Position numbers and translations under genes: made by a program
Source of the DNA: Entoloma clypeatum
Taxonomy: Eukaryota > Basidiomycota > Agaricomycetes > Agaricales > Entolomataceae
DNA: 64,000 bases
Assembly (NCBI GenBank): GCA_963565915.1
Contig: OY751494.1
Location: forward strand, 1,488,001 to 1,552,000
Direction of reading: 5' to 3'
Notes under the pieces: generated by a model
What the model was told of the DNA's origin: nothing
Databases searched by the model: none
What the model saw: the letters and a program-made list of their open reading frames with translations, nothing else
Part shown: in pieces, positions 35,593 to 49,018 of the stretch
How the letters are laid out: each line of letters begins with the position of its first letter
How positions within the stretch are numbered: the stretch's first letter is position 1

Positions 35593-38500
35593 ATGTTGCC
35601 CAAGGTCGCGACCCAGATCGTCCACACCGCCTCCCGCGCAGCCGCTTCCATCCACCAGGCTCACACTATCAGAAATGTCCTCCAGCTCCAGTCCACCTCC
35701 TCTGCCCCCCCGTCCGGCGCCTTAGCCCCATGGAATGCCCCTGGTAGCTCAAACTGGGGCAGCAACGGTCCTGGCCCCGGCGGTGCAAAGCACAACAAAG
35801 GCAGTCGCTTCCAGTACAACGTCCGTCTGCTCCCCGTTCACTCCCACCCCTGCTGACTTTCCACAGAATGCTGGACGCGCCGTCACACAGGCCAACCCCA
35901 TCTCCGCGAACGATGGCTCGTTCAATCAGACGGACGACGCTGAAGAGGTCACGTCCCAGCCCTCACAGAAAAGGACTCGCACACGCAGCCGTAGCGTGTC
36001 TCTTTCTAGTCAGGACCATCCAGAGAAACTTGGTGTCTTGAAGACCATCCAACTCCATGCCAGATCGCGCCACGCCTTCGCGCCCCCCACCCTTCTACAA
36101 CCAACCACACTCCCGTCCGAGAACGCTACACCCGACGTCGACCCTCCACGTCCTCCCCTCGTCCGCCGCAACTCCACCTCTGCTCCTCCCCCCTCCGATA
36201 CCTTTGATCGCAATCTCCCTGCCCCAGCCATTCCCCAGGCTTTCGCCCGTCTTGATCCAACCGCCTCCTCCCATCTTGCATCATCATCATCTGACGCGTC
36301 GGCCTCCACCACGCCCCGTTCCGCAACCCCTCCGACGCCTCTTTCTCCGACAGATCCGGCTGCTCCTCAGACGGTCGATCCACCCGTTCTGCAAAATACC
36401 AATGTAAAATCACCCCATATCGTCTTTCTCGACCAGGCTCGTGATGGCGGCGATTTTGATACAGCACTGGATGTTGTTCGCAAGTTCATCCAAGAGTCCG
36501 AATCTCCCTCCATCTCAGAGTACAACGCTGCCCTCGAAGCTTTACATGTAACCCGTCGCCCCGGAGAACCTTTGCATGTTATACTGGGCACGTACAATCA
36601 GATGTTGAAACGCTCTGTCCTCCCCGACGCCACCACATATGTCATCCTCATCGACGCTCTTACCTCTCGCGACGTGGAAATCCGGAATTCCATCAACACT
36701 TTGGAATTGCGTTCTAAGCACCGTAAACTCACCGGACGCCTCGAGGTCGCCTCTGACATGGCGGACAAGAAGCGCATCGAAAGTCTGCAGCGCGAGGACA
36801 ATTTCAAGCCTGCCATGTCCCTATTCTCTACCTTGATCTCTATCGACGGGAACAATACTTGTCAACCAAGCACGTACCTGGGTTTGTTGCAGTCATGCGC
36901 AGCTCGCGGCGATGTGGACGGCGCAATCCATGTTTTTGCACAGATGGAAAAGCGTAATAGTTTGGACTCCAAGGCAAGACTGCCGCCATCCCCCATGTTT
37001 TACAAGTACCTCATCCAGGCATACACCAATGCAGGAGGCACGGTCAACGATGTAGAGGAGGTCTTTAGGGGATTTCAAGCAGCCCATCAACGGGACGCCA
37101 TTTTCAAGGACCTTCAGGATCCAGCCACGACGATCGAGAGGCATGTCAAAGTATGGAACCAAATGATCGAAACATACTTCCGCTTTAGAATGCCTGATAT
37201 GGCTGTTGGTCTTGTTGAGCAAATGTTGGTCTCTCAGCCCGACTCGGCGGAACCTCGTGCGGCTCCACCAGTTGCCGCCTCAACCTTCACCACCGTTCTC
37301 GCCGGTTTCTGTCAAATGGGCGATGTTCCAACTGCTCTTGTCTGGTTCGACCGTCTTCTGCAACAGGCATCAACAGAGGAAGATTTCTATGCATCCCTAG
37401 ATCATCCAATGCAACCGGATCCTGTTGCTTGGTCCATCATGTTTGATGCCCTGGCCTCCCAGGGCATGATCCAGGACCTCAATAGGTTGTTTTCCCTTAG
37501 GAGAGAGCATGCGCCGAAGAAATCGAAGCAGACTGAGCGGTCTGTGGTCTTCAGGGCTAACATGGAGCATCTTGAAAGTTTAGAGGCAGAGCAGTTTTCT
37601 CAGACGATGGATTTCCTCGTCAAACATTTTGTCGGTCAGGATCGTCCCTCTCTTTATATGATCACAGAGCTCTGGCAGGCTTATCTCTCAAGGGACATGC
37701 ATGAATCTGCGGTTCTCTTGCTCGCGAACTACATGAACTCTGCCATGGGTGTCTCAGCAGTAGACAAGGAAGTCCCATCACCAAGTCAAGCAATGCAGCG
37801 CATGCAGCTCGCCTTCAGCAAGCAGCTGTACGAGAGAACACAAGGTCGCGTGCAGTTTGCGGTTGTTCTTCAATTGGCCAGGCTGGCAGACAAAGTTAGG
37901 GTCATCCAACAGGAAGACCACATTCCTCTCTTCCTGCACTCGTACGGAATGTCCCGTGCTGCTGGTACTATTCCGGTCCATGAAATGAATTCGAGAGATT
38001 GGGAGCTTCTGCTATGTGCTGCTGTTGAAGTTGAAACGGCTGCCATCCAAGGGCGACCCATTCACACTTACGTCGAAGGATACGCGTTCGAGGGCGTCGT
38101 ATCGCTGCTTGCGGACCTGTCCAAGGATGGGGTTTCGATCGAAGAAATGAATTCCGCTTTGATCCAGCGCATCGTTCGTCTTATCCATCAGCAACATGGT
38201 TCAGATGGGCTTCAGGCCCTCTTTCAGGGTCTTGGACCTTCCTTTGTGACCGCACTGGGGAATTCTAACCAAGAAACAGCTACCCTGGCTCAACCGTCAG
38301 TCGCAGAGACCCTTCGGGATCCAGGCTGCTCTTCCCCCGACTTTCGTCCTGACACCCTGTTACGAATTGACCCAAGTCAAACGAAAAGCATAAACGCCGA
38401 GCTTTGGACCACCACACCCGCTACTGGTGCTCCAGCCGCATACGCCAAGTTCCGCAAGGGTGTTGAGGATGGCGTGGCTCCATCCCCATCCGTCATCGGT

Positions 38501-39986
38501 CTGTTGATCCAAAATCTTGGGAGAAGGCATCTGATAAAAGAACTCCACTACACGTACACCGTCGCTCGAGCTGTCTTGCGCCTTCTGGATCCCAAGAAAG
38601 CTTATCAAGGAGAGGCGTGGCTCACCATCGAGGACAGTATGGTCATCGCTCTGGCTCACCATGGCGATGTTGATGGTGCTCATGTTCATCGCATGAGGAT
38701 CCTCGAACAGGGTGGCGCACCCACCGCCGACGCCTACGGGGCCTTGATTTACAACGTTAAGGATACAACAGACGATACCTCGAATGCGATGGCTCTTTTC
38801 AATGAATCCCAGCGGCTCGGTGTTTCCCCTAACCAGTACCTCTATAACAACATCATTTCGAAATTGGCCAAGGCTCGCAAGGCGGATTATGCTCTTGAAC
38901 TTTTCCAACAGATGAAGGCGACCAACTGTCAACCGACATCAGTAACTTATGGAGCGGTTATCGGCGCCTGTGCGCGTGTCGGCGATGTCCAGTCCGCTGA
39001 ATCCCTGTTCACAGAGATGGTCTCATCCAAGCATTTTAAAGCTCGAGTCCCACCGTACAACACGATGATGCAACTGTACACCACGACAAAGCCAAACAGG
39101 GAGCGGGCTCTGCACTATTACAACGAACTTCGAAAGGCCAGGATTTCTCCATCAGGGCATACTTACAAGGTAGCTAGTCACAACGTGAATATCTGTCTCT
39201 GTCTAACAACCACGTTAGCTTCTTATGGATGCATTCGGTGCCATCGAACCTGTTGACGTTCAAGGGATGGAGAATGTCTTTGAACAGCTCCGGAGGGAGA
39301 AGGGTGTCACCATCCAAGCCACTCACTTCGCATCCCTGATAAACGCGCACGGATGCGTTCAAAAAGACCTCGATAAAGCCATTCAAATCTTTAATTCTAT
39401 CCCCTCTTATCCCGGTGCACAACCCCCCGACGCCGTCGTCTTCGAATCTATGATCAATGCCCTCGTCGCCAACCGCCAGACTCATCTCATACCTGAATGG
39501 TTGGAAAGGATGAATGCGGCCGGGGTCCATATGACTGCTTATATCGCCAACTTCCTGATTAGGGGCTATTCTATGGTCGGCGACATCGAGAAGGCTAGAA
39601 GCGTATTCGAATCGTTGGAGGACCCCCCAGAGGGCATCGCTGCGCCGAATAATCACGCACCTCATGATCCCTCGAGCTCAGCTCTGGTTGATTGCGCAGA
39701 GCCGGTTTACCGTGAGGTTGGTAATTGTTCTCGTTCGTTACATTTTCATCTCTAACTCGAATGCTCTCTACATAGCCATCAACTTGGGAAGCCATGGTCC
39801 GCGCAGAGCTTGGTTCAGGAAACCGCTCAGGCGCTCTCGAGCTTCTAGAGCGACTCAAGACAAGGTATGCCATAGACTGCATCAAACTTACTAGCCTGTT
39901 GATGTCTTTGACCTAGACAATATCCCGAAGCAGTGTATAAGCGCATCAGTGGAATCATGGTCGACCATTCGATGGTTCTCTCATAA
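35593..39986 (+). CDS. large pentatricopeptide repeat protein, probably mitochondrial
   Basis: Five exons: 35593-35820, 35867-39169, 39219-39716, 39776-39864, 39917-39986, giving 1395 aa. The N-terminus (MLPKVATQIVHTASRAAAS) is basic and amphipathic, like a mitochondrial presequence; an in-frame upstream ATG at 35539 is possible but less typical. A long Pro/Ser/Thr-rich linker follows to residue ~260. PPR-type helical repeats are recognisable as NAALEALHVTRRPGEP..., YVILIDALT, NQMIETYFRFRMPDMAVGLVEQM, TYGAVIGACARVGDVQSAESLFTEM and YNTMMQLYTTTKPNRERALHYY. PPR proteins bind organellar RNA. The exact target is unknown. Confidence 0.88.
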
Positions 39987-40276
39987 TCTAAATTACGCCC
40001 ATGCTTTTCTCACTGGCCATTGGCTGGTATATACCATCTGTGCATCTTGACCACTGTATCATCTATCTTTCCACCATCTTGTAAATGTAGAAGGGACGTA
40101 CTCAACGTACGAAAAGTACTTAAAATTTTGCTTGCTTTTAGCAGTATTCTTATTATACACCACTCACTTTCAGTCTCATGCTCAATAACTTAGTACAAAC
40201 ATGCAGTTGTCTATGTAGACGTGAAAGTAGCAACAGAAGCCCGAACCATAATACGCACGACAGCTGTAGCTAAAAT
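39987..40276. other. convergent intergenic region
   Basis: It holds the 3' ends of the PPR gene and the coilin-like gene. AT-rich with no further gene seen. Confidence 0.5.
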
Positions 40277-42115
40277 CTAAATGGTGATGATCCTCCATTT
40301 TAACGACAGAATATCGCTCCAAGTGTGTTCTTCCTCCTCCTCGGATTCCATCAGTCCGAACGACAGGAAGGCTTCAGAACTGCAAGGGCGAGTCAACCTG
40401 CGGACAACTATTCGGTGTTGACTATCGGGGTCTGGCAGCTGGACGACAGAAGCGGCTGAGAGCAACATTTCAGGCGAAAAGGTTTGAGGATTGAGCGCCA
40501 ACGCCTGTTTGTTTCGGATGGAATTAAGTCTAGAAGGCATGTCGGTACGATAATATCAGGCCATACCTTCCAACCCACCAAAGTACCCGCTGCTAGCTGC
40601 CCGACATCTCTCACTTCGAGTAAATTATCCCAATCTTTTTCAGCACGGTCCCAGTCCAGGCTTCCTTTGCCTGCCGAGGTCTCAGAGTTGGAAACCACTA
40701 GCACTGATTGCGCTGCATTCTCCACGCAAGTGTCCATAAAAGCCTCGTCATGCCACGTGCCCTGTTCTCCATTCCCTTCGACATGCTTCTCCACTCTCCG
40801 CTTCTTTTTCTGGCTTCCTTTATCCCACATTCCTGCCTCGACATCCACACTGGTGACAAACATTCTTAGAGGAAGTTCGCCTCGCTCTTGTTTCTCTGAA
40901 GGAGCCACAAGTCGTGCGTGTTGAACATGCTGACTCGGGAGAGATGAAGGCGCCTCAGCATGCGGTGCTTGGTTTGCGTGTGAAGATGCCATTTCATTGA
41001 TTCCTTTGCCGATGTCGTCAAAGACGATTTTCGCCGGTAGAGGTCCAGCCATCGCTTGCTTAAAACCTTTCTTCTTGTTTTTATTCCGTAGCGTTGCCAT
41101 CATAATCTCCGGAGCTTCGTTTGTCACCGGAGGTCGACCAGACCCCCGTTGTTGACCAACCCCTGCGAACATGCCAGGACAGATTTCACCACCACCAGCG
41201 TTCGTTTCGAAGGCATTGTTAAGAGCCTTTGCGACATCTCCCGCTGGACCGTGGCGATCTCGTTTAGCGACGGGCCTGCTGTCGCCAAGAGGCAGTAGAT
41301 TAACGGAAGATGTGTTTTTTGGCGGCGTTGGAGTCGGACCGGAAATGGGCTGCTGATTATATTTTCTCTTAAGCCGTCGACGGAGATTACGTTTATGAGT
41401 TTGTACCTTGCCGAAACCAGGCGGTACAAAGGGTCCACTGCAGCGAGCTCATTGGATCAGGGTGATTCAGTGAAACGTGGTAGAACATACTTGAGTGAAA
41501 CATTGGCAGCAGATGGTAAGTCAGGTTTGGGTATCGACCTTCCTTTCAGTCGTTGAAGAGGCTGACGAAGAGGGGGCGACGAAGACGATGAAGAGGAGGA
41601 CGTCGCAGAGTCAGAAGTATTGGATGAGGAAGATGAACACGATGAAGGTGACGATGAAGAGGAAGAGGAGGGAGCGGAATCATCTGGAGAATCAGAACCA
41701 GAATCGACTTGCTGATTGGGGTTTGGCCGTGACCTGGAAGGTCGGACAGAACGTCCTGGAATGAAAACAGAAGGTTCTGATCTTTTTCGTTTGTGGCCAC
41801 ATTTTTCATCTGCAGGTAAATCAAATTCTACTCGCCGTCACCAGGGGATAAATGCTTGCCTTGTTGTGCCACACTCTCGATGTTGATGAGATCACCGTCC
41901 CTGACAACACCAAGAGGGCTGTCGTCCAAGAGCTCAAAGCCTTCGAGCAGCAGTACAATGTGCCGTCCGGAAACCCCCGCGACCTTCAAAGGAGAAACTT
42001 GGTGGCATATAGCTTGTTTAAGGTCGAGTACAGTTGCAGGCAAACTGCTGCCATCGGGGGTATACCAAGCCTTCAATTCTGGGAGGGGTTCCTTGGTTTG
42101 AATGCGGAGACGCAT
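40277..42115 (-). CDS. coilin-like protein
   Basis: Minus-strand exons 42115-41860 (or -41875), 41809-41491, 41437-40567, 40504-40277, giving about 557 aa. The N-terminus (MRLRIQTKEPLPELKAWY...) through RDGDLINIE fits the coilin N-terminal ubiquitin-like fold. The middle is a long Ser run with basic segments (KRKRSEPS; RNLRRRLKRKYN), as in coilins. The C-terminus (LAAGTLVGWKALALNPQTFSPE...) fits the coilin tudor-like domain. Coilin organises Cajal bodies and snRNP maturation. The exon 1 donor is ambiguous: GCAAGC at 41859 or GTGTGG at 41874, both in phase 1. Functional call rests on both ends plus the serine/basic middle. Confidence 0.72.
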
Positions 42116-42168
42116 TGAGGAGGTGAGGGTGCAATATAATGATATTTATCTCCGCAAGTCACGTGGTA

Positions 42169-43358
42169 TCAATTAATATTCCCTTCTCCACACTCTCGGA
42201 AGGTCCTTTCAAGCAACTCGTTGAACCTTTTGGGCCACTGGGAACTGATACCATGTCCAGTTCCCTTCCACTGCACAAGCTCGGCTTCTGGCATGGCGTC
42301 CTTGAGTTCTTGGGAATGACAGGGCGACACCAAACAGTCCTCGTCCCCCACAACTATTACCACCTTCGGTATCGACTTCGAGATGAGGCGCAGGCGGTGT
42401 GGTTGGCAATGATGCGTGAGCCCCGCAACCATCTGAGATACATGACCCATGAAGGCTTGAGGTAATGTTATGCTCATACGTCGAAGAAACTCCTTTGCTG
42501 GCAGTCAGCATAACGATTTATGAATGGGCGAGGTGGAATTGCTACCTTTGATTGAACTTGCCTGTTCGTTCTGCCGTTAGGGTCATCTTCTGCTGGAAAA
42601 TCTAGCCACGCGACAGGATACAACATGTTCATAACAATTGGTACTTTCTTGATAAGGTCCGCGGTAAATACAAGTCTTGCGAGTGCTGTGATGCCTGTCC
42701 ACTGAATTGCATGCACTCGGCTGCTGGCGGAGGTTCGGAGATAGCGTTGAACTTACTGGGGGAAGATTATTCCACGGTTTTCCGCCTGGTGTGGTCACTG
42801 CCAAAACCAAAGATGCTATTCTTTCAGGAATCCTACTCGCGAGTTCTGTATGTATGAGTATATGAGTCCTTTTGGAGGATCGGCGAGGTCACATACCTTG
42901 TGCAATCATTCCACCGAGACTTATTCCGACAACGTGGAGCTCGCGTTTTTCGGTCCATCCGATATAATCTAGCAAAGCGATCACGTCCTCGGCCATTCCT
43001 GTGGTCCTTTCCACCTGTCAGTCGTTCAGCCGTTAACCTTTGAATCGAGGCAAGCGCACGAATATGGGCCGCGAGGATAACCAGAGTTCCCGACGCCTCT
43101 ATTGTCGAATGCGAGGGTGGTGTGATATTTGGAGTGACCAAAGTGCTTGATTTGAGGTGCCCACCCGAAGGAGGACGAGTTCAAGCCCATGATGAAGACC
43201 ACCTTGTAGTCGGTTCCGCGCCCATGCTGTTCGTAATAGAGTGAATGGCTTTCGAAGATATCCGATCCCTGTCCACGGATGGTGGTGACGGGACACAAGC
43301 CCTTCCTGACGCAAGTCGCGGGGTCGAAAAGAGTGGGCAATTGGTGGTCAGACGACAT
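42169..43358 (-). CDS. alpha/beta hydrolase fold protein
   Basis: Minus-strand exons 43358-43060, 43006-42897, 42845-42757, 42701-42546, 42492-42169, giving 325 aa. VVFIMGLNSSSFGWAPQI is the oxyanion region, FDNRGVGNSG the next loop, and HVVGISLGGMIAQ the nucleophile elbow (GISLG, Ser). IVVGDEDCLVSP supplies the acid and WKGTGHGIS the catalytic His. The triad is complete, so it is probably an active esterase, lipase or haloperoxidase-like enzyme, with the substrate unknown. The first intron ends at GGAAAG, the only acceptor giving the family's STTGMAED join. No signal peptide. Confidence 0.87.
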
Positions 43359-43525
43359 GCACAGAAGCGTGACAGACCTGATTACGTCACGCGTTTGTCA
43401 CAGTACGGGAAGGTGAACGCCGCGAACACGTCGACCACCACATCTCCTTCCCACCACAATACCCTCCTGTCCCCTGCCATCGCTGTCGTCGTCGTCGCCC
43501 ACCAGAAGAGCACTCGACACCGACC

Positions 43526-46026
43526 ATGGCTAGATACAACTATGATGAGGCTGGTAACATGGCCGCCTACTTCCTCATCACCTTCCTCGCCCTCGTCCTT
43601 GTGCCAGTCACTTTGACTTCCTTCTCCCATTCGAGTACGTTCCCCCACTCTTCCCTTTCCTTTCTAATTTTTTTATCACTCCCATTCCCAGAAAAACCAT
43701 CTCTGGGTTGTCTTTGCGGCCCCTGTGAAGACCAGCGTCTGCGAACCCAGTCACTCTCGAAAAGAAAAATCAATAAGAAGTAACAACCCTCCTAGTCCTA
43801 TGAAATGTTCATTGACACCAATCCAGGATATGCCTATTGGTCCTGGGCTGGTCCCTCTTCGCCTACGTCTCTTACAAAGTCGCAAATGCCAAACTTGACA
43901 ACAAGATTTATGACCCATTTGAAATTCTTGGAATCCGAGTTGCAAGTCCCTTTGTTGGTTTCCCAAATCCTATCTTCTAACTCGGCAAATTAGGGAACAT
44001 CAGAAAAGGAGATCAAGTCGCATTATAAGAAGCTCTCTAAAATCTAGTAAGCATTCTTCTGGACTCACTCATGATGAATGTTAAATGCGCTATGTATCGC
44101 CAGCCACCCTGATAAAGTGAAAGCAACCATCGACAATACCATTGACGAAATCCAAAATCGCTTTGTCGAACTCACCAAGGCATATAAAGCGTATGTAGTC
44201 TGATGCAACACATTGCGTTGACTCACTACTGCTCAGTCTTACCGACGAAACTATTCGTGAGAATCTTGAGAAGTACGGCCATCCCGATGGACGTCAAGAT
44301 ATATCTATGGGTATCGCTCTCCCAAAATGGATCGTGGAGGGTAAAAACAACATCTGGGTTTTGGGTATATACGGGCTTATCTTTGGGGGCGCGCTTCCTG
44401 CTCTTGTCGTGCGTATAGCTCGTCATTACTCGGTCATGTTTGGCTCATGACACATCTTCAAGGGTCGTTGGTGGTTCGGAAGTCGTCAAAAGACCAAAGA
44501 TGGCGTCAATGCACTCTCGGCTGCTGCCTTTTTTAAGTCTCTCAGAGAAGAGTCAACACTCGAAGAAGTTATTGGAACATTTGGGAAAGCATACCAATGG
44601 GAGCTCCCCATCGAAAATGTCAAATCGAATGCAGAGTTGGATCAGCTCGACCAGATAATCAGCGGCAAAGCAGGCACAAAGTGGGATAAGGTCAAGAAAT
44701 TTTGCGGAGACGATCCTGCAAGACGGACAGGACTCATCCTGATTTACGCACACCTGTTCAGGATTCCCATTACTCGCCCCGCTCTGCAGAAAGGTACGTT
44801 TCTGTATTCTCGAAACCTCTGATTTTTCATTAGGGGTCCTCTGTAGAGCAAATCGAAATTCTCCTTCAGACACCTTTACTCCTGAGCGCTCTTCTTAACA
44901 TTTCCATCTCACGGAATTGGTTGATCCCAACCCTGGCTGTCATGCGGTTCCATGCCTATCTGGTACAAGCCCTTCTTCCTGGCTCCGAGCGGATAGCCTT
45001 CGCCCAGTTGCCTGGGATCAAGCCGGATGAGGTCACGACGCTCGCCTCAGAGGCCGAGGACGTGCGTGATTTTATGAATGCTCTCGAGGAGAAAAAGGAT
45101 GGCAGAGCTAGCGACGTCAAAAAGGCTATTCAGAAATGGGGTCGGGTGGAAATCGTGGATGCCGCCTTCAAAGGTATGATATTGCTTGGTACGGAAGACC
45201 GAGGTCTGACAACTCAAAAGTTATTGGTGATCGAATCGTCACACCATCATCAATTGTATTCCTGGTTGTTAAGCTGAGGTTGTCCCCGCTCTTACTTGCT
45301 CCAATCGAAAAGAAAGAACTAGATGCTGAAGAAACGAAATCACGAATCAAGTTCAACGAGGAGAAGGACGAAGAATTCCTAGTCAGTCGCAAAGAAGCCG
45401 AAGATCCTCCATCAGACGACCTGGTCATCGGTTCTGCGCATGCTCCGTACTGGCCGGGGGTTAGTTCCTTACCTTCTGGAGCGTAGGAGACCGGCTGATC
45501 ACATGTCTACTATTACCTTCCATAGGAGCGTAAACCGTCATGGTGGCTTGTCCTTGCTGACGAGAAATCGAATCGCGTTGTCGTTCCCCCGATGAGGATC
45601 ACAGACATCCCTTTCTCGCAAGCGAACAGTCACAGAGACTATCGCTCATACAAGATCCAATTCCAAGCCCCACAGCAAGTTGGTGTGTTTACTTGGAAAT
45701 CCTACCTCATCAGTGATACATTTGTTGGAGAGGATAACTCTTGCGATATCACGGTATGCCATCCGCAAATCATTCGAGAACGCACTCTCAGGCTTCCGTA
45801 CCACTTTCAGCTCAAGATTGAAGACGTTTCGACCCTGAATGCCGAAGAGCCAACCGAGGACGAAATTTCGGACCCAGAAGAAGATTCAATCGCTGGACAA
45901 ATGGCTGCTATGCGAGGGGGTAAAGTCAAGAAGTCGAGGACACCAGAAGACGAAGAGAGTGAAGAAGATAGCAGCACTGATGACGATGAAGATAGCGACA
46001 GTAGCAGCGCTAGTGATAGTGATTAG
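43526..46026 (+). CDS. SEC63: ER translocation protein Sec63
   Basis: Eleven exons: 43526-43634, 43692-43779, 43827-43941, 43994-44046, 44104-44190, 44237-44408, 44463-44793, 44847-45173, 45221-45459, 45526-45753, 45811-46026, giving 654 aa. Membrane helices near the N-terminus flank a lumenal J domain (DPFEILGI...SHYKKLSKIYHPDKV, HPD motif complete across an intron). A third helix (GIYGLIFGGALPALVV), Brl/Sec63 domains (IGDRIVTPSSIVFLVVKL; DITLKIEDVSTLN) and an acidic Ser/Asp tail follow. Sec63 recruits BiP to the Sec61 channel. The third intron appears to start GC (GTT|GCAAGT); a GT donor three bases earlier would drop one residue. Confidence 0.94.
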
Positions 46027-46111
46027 TTGTAACATAATAGATCCCGATGGTGTGTTGTGTTCGGCACTGCGAGAGAGATAATTCTTATTCCTCCGACGTC
46101 ACACGTCTCTC

Positions 46112-47227
46112 ATGTCTTCACCTCTTGCACCCCCACAGTCAGCTCATGCCGCTAACACCAGCCTTGCGCACCTTAACCCCTTGCCTCCGTCTGTCTTTAT
46201 TTTGGCCCAAACAGCTCAGCTCGAAGCACTCTATACCATCATCAGAGATAAAAACACCTCAAGAGGGGACTTCTTGTTCTACTCCGATCGCATAATCAGA
46301 CTGTTGGTGGAGGAGGGCCTCAACCACCTACCTGTGGTCAAGCGGACTGTCGAAACGCCTACAGTCAGTCGATCTGGATAAATCTGCGATCCACGCCGCT
46401 AAACCAACTGGCAGGGGGCAACCTATGATGGTGTCGGCTTTGAAGGGAAAATATGCGGTGTCTCGATCCTTCGAGCTGGAGAGGTGAGATCTTCATCCGT
46501 TATAGTGCAATATATGACGGAGGGTTGGCTCGAAAGGCAATGGAGGCAGGTCTACGCGAGGTGTGTCGAAGTGTTCGCATCGGCAAGATTCTAATTCAGC
46601 GGGTAAATCAGTTTCCATTATTAGCACAAGCCAATTTAACTGCTTAAACCTTGCAGGATGAAGATACGGCACTCCCGAAACTATTTTACTCGAAGGTAAC
46701 CTCATAGTGAACTCTCCGGATAGCGCTTCACACCCCTGTAGTTTCCGCAAGACATCTCGAGACGCTACGTCCTTCTGTTGGATCCCATGCTCGGTAGGAC
46801 TTCATCGGTGCCCCCTTTGAGAATATTTAACGTATATAAACCCGAAAGCCACTGGTGGTTCTGCGATGAAGGCGGTCGAAGTCCTCGCGGAACATGGTGT
46901 ACCAGAGGAACGGATAATCTTCATTAACTTGGTGAGCAACTCCAATATTACATGACTTACATCGTTCTTGATATCCTCAGATTGCGTCTCCTGAGGGCTT
47001 GACCACCTTCTGCCTCAAGTACCCCCAATTAAAAGTTGTACGCAACACCTATTCCTATTTTATAACCTACGTTAAACCTTCTCAATGTAGATTACCGGGT
47101 GGATTGATCAGGGCCTCAACGAAAAGGCGTACATTATACCAGGCTTGGGTGATTTCGGGGAACGCAGGTCTGTCTTTCTTTGATCTTCCCTCCCACATAA
47201 CTGAAACTCCCCAGATACTGTGAGTGA
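46112..47227 (+). CDS. FUR1: uracil phosphoribosyltransferase
   Basis: Nine exons: 46112-46363, 46415-46483, 46537-46602, 46657-46695, 46742-46793, 46849-46931, 46981-47037, 47091-47167, 47215-47227, giving 235 aa. Conserved blocks are ARNTSRGDF-like (KNTSRGDFLFYSDRI), GVSILRAGEAMEAGLRE, RRYVLLLDPMLATGGSA (PRPP loop), IIFINLIASPEGL and ITGWIDQGLNEKAYIIPG (uracil site). It converts uracil plus PRPP to UMP in pyrimidine salvage. Length fits fungal UPRTs. It starts 85 bp after the SEC63 stop on the same strand. Confidence 0.94.
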
Positions 47228-47373
47228 TAAAATTGCAGTGTGGATGACGAAGCGGAAGGGAGGTTTTAACTCTTTCTGCCCATGGTATATTGATATACGT
47301 CTAACAATTGTACTTGGGGTGCTACGAAATATCAAGCAGGATATCGCCTGAATTATGTGGCCTCAAGCGACTG

Positions 47374-49018
47374 TCACGCAATCATCCAGCGTTGACCAAT
47401 CTCTTGTGCGCGACCCCGCAAGTCGTGTTCATCGCCAAACGGAACGTCGTTCGCGTTGAGCTCAGATAGTTTTGACATGGTCTGCTTGAGCTGAGCTGTC
47501 TGGTGGGTGAATTAGTTCTTGAACTGCAGCTAGCGTGTCGAAGCAGCAACGAACCTTGGCACATGCAAAATTCACGGGATCTCTGACCTCACTGATCAAT
47601 TGTAACAGCGTGCTCAATCTTCGCATCCTCTGCAAGAAAGATTAATTTCGACCATTTGACAAGCAGTAAGTAACATACCTCGCGGTCGAACGACACTTTC
47701 CCCTTAATTAACTGCTGCAACGTCGTCTCCCATTCGCCCACTACCTCTTCATCAAGATGGCTCATAGAACACCTTTCACATTCCAAATTGGCTGGTACTA
47801 CCCCAATTCTCATCCGTTTAGAACGAACCTCCTCTGCCATCTCTTCCGCACCGCGCTTTAAACTCATGCCCAGACTATGGACAGCCTGTGGATTAATGTT
47901 CTTGTCTGCTTCATCCTGGCTACTCTCAGAGTGCGAAACTGTAGCGCTAGTGCTGGGTTGTGTATAAATCGTCGGCTTGGCGAGAAAATGTATCAGCCAC
48001 TGGAACAGCATGCTTGGATTCGCTGCCTCACCTGCAACAAACTCTGTTTACCGCAATTGCCGGTCCCGAAGACCTCTTCCAAGGTTTTCAAGAGTCTTTC
48101 CTCTCTCGATCTTACAGGAGAGGCACAAAGATGTGATTCGTGTGAATCATCACAAATTGGACGATCGACGACAGATTTTGCCGCAATCTTCAGGTGTCTA
48201 ACGTTCAGCTCGATCACGTCTCTGCGAGCGAGCTTTTCATAAGTCGTCCTGTAGGGTTTGACTAGGGCCAGGTTGGCACCTAGACATCTTTCAATCTCGT
48301 CGCCATACAGAACTTCGGGTTTACCAGCATTCAATCGAGTGATTTTCACTTGACGAGCATGTGTTGTCCGCATGCCAGGACGAGTTCGACCAGTATCGGG
48401 AACTGCATTACTCGAGGACACTGGTGAAGGTCGAATGTTTCCGGATGAGTGATCAGTCGCAAGACTTTTCTTTCCGGGACACTGTCGAGGACGTGGTTTT
48501 GTGATAACAACATCCACAAAAATTGATGAGCCTGGCTTGAAACTCCTGTGGAGTTTCATTTTTGTTCTCTCTTCCGCTGCTGCTGTGATGCTGTGATGCG
48601 TTAAAGTGAATGCTGCCTCTACATTCTGGTAACTGGAAAGAACTTGCAAGGCCGTATCTTGAGGCACTTCAGTGTCATAATTGTTTCTTTCTTGCAGCTG
48701 GTCATCATGAGATTCACTTTCTGAGCCATCCTCTGGAGCTTGGAGTGAGGTCCAGGATGGAATTTCATCATCTGAAAACAGATGTAAGCTATTTGGTTGA
48801 AATTGGAATATTAAGAATTTCAAGATTTGGGGCATACCATGGGTGGTATGTGGTATATGTATTGTATCTGTGAAATGAACTTCTGCAAGCTCTTTCTGAG
48901 AGCCACCTGAATCGAGAAATGAAGACCTCTCAACTTTGGGCTTGACAGTATCATAGAGTAGGTACTACCCACTTTGTGCTTGTGAATGAAAATAGTTGAC
49001 CAAATGTGATCTCACCAT
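47374..49018 (-). CDS. hypothetical, probably nuclear protein
   Basis: Minus-strand exons 49018-49016 (ATG only), 48964-48838, 48771-48032, 47975-47679, 47629-47555, 47499-47374, giving 455 aa. I do not recognise the family. The N-terminal half is Ser/Glu/Asp-rich and basic (KPRPRQCPGKKS). A middle segment with RRDVIELNVRHLKIAAKS, and a charged KRGAEEMAEEVRSKRMRI nuclear-signal-like segment, precede an all-helical C-terminus (RMRRLSTLLQLISEVRDP... TAQLKQTMSKLSEL). All exon phases agree, but the first two exons rest on splice signals only. The helical end could resemble a TFIIS-N or LEDGF-like fold, which is a guess. Confidence 0.6.

Noticed and set aside
36010..36467. Minus-strand frames inside the PPR gene
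   Set aside because: They oppose the Pro/Ser/Thr-rich linker of a well-supported gene and have no features of their own.
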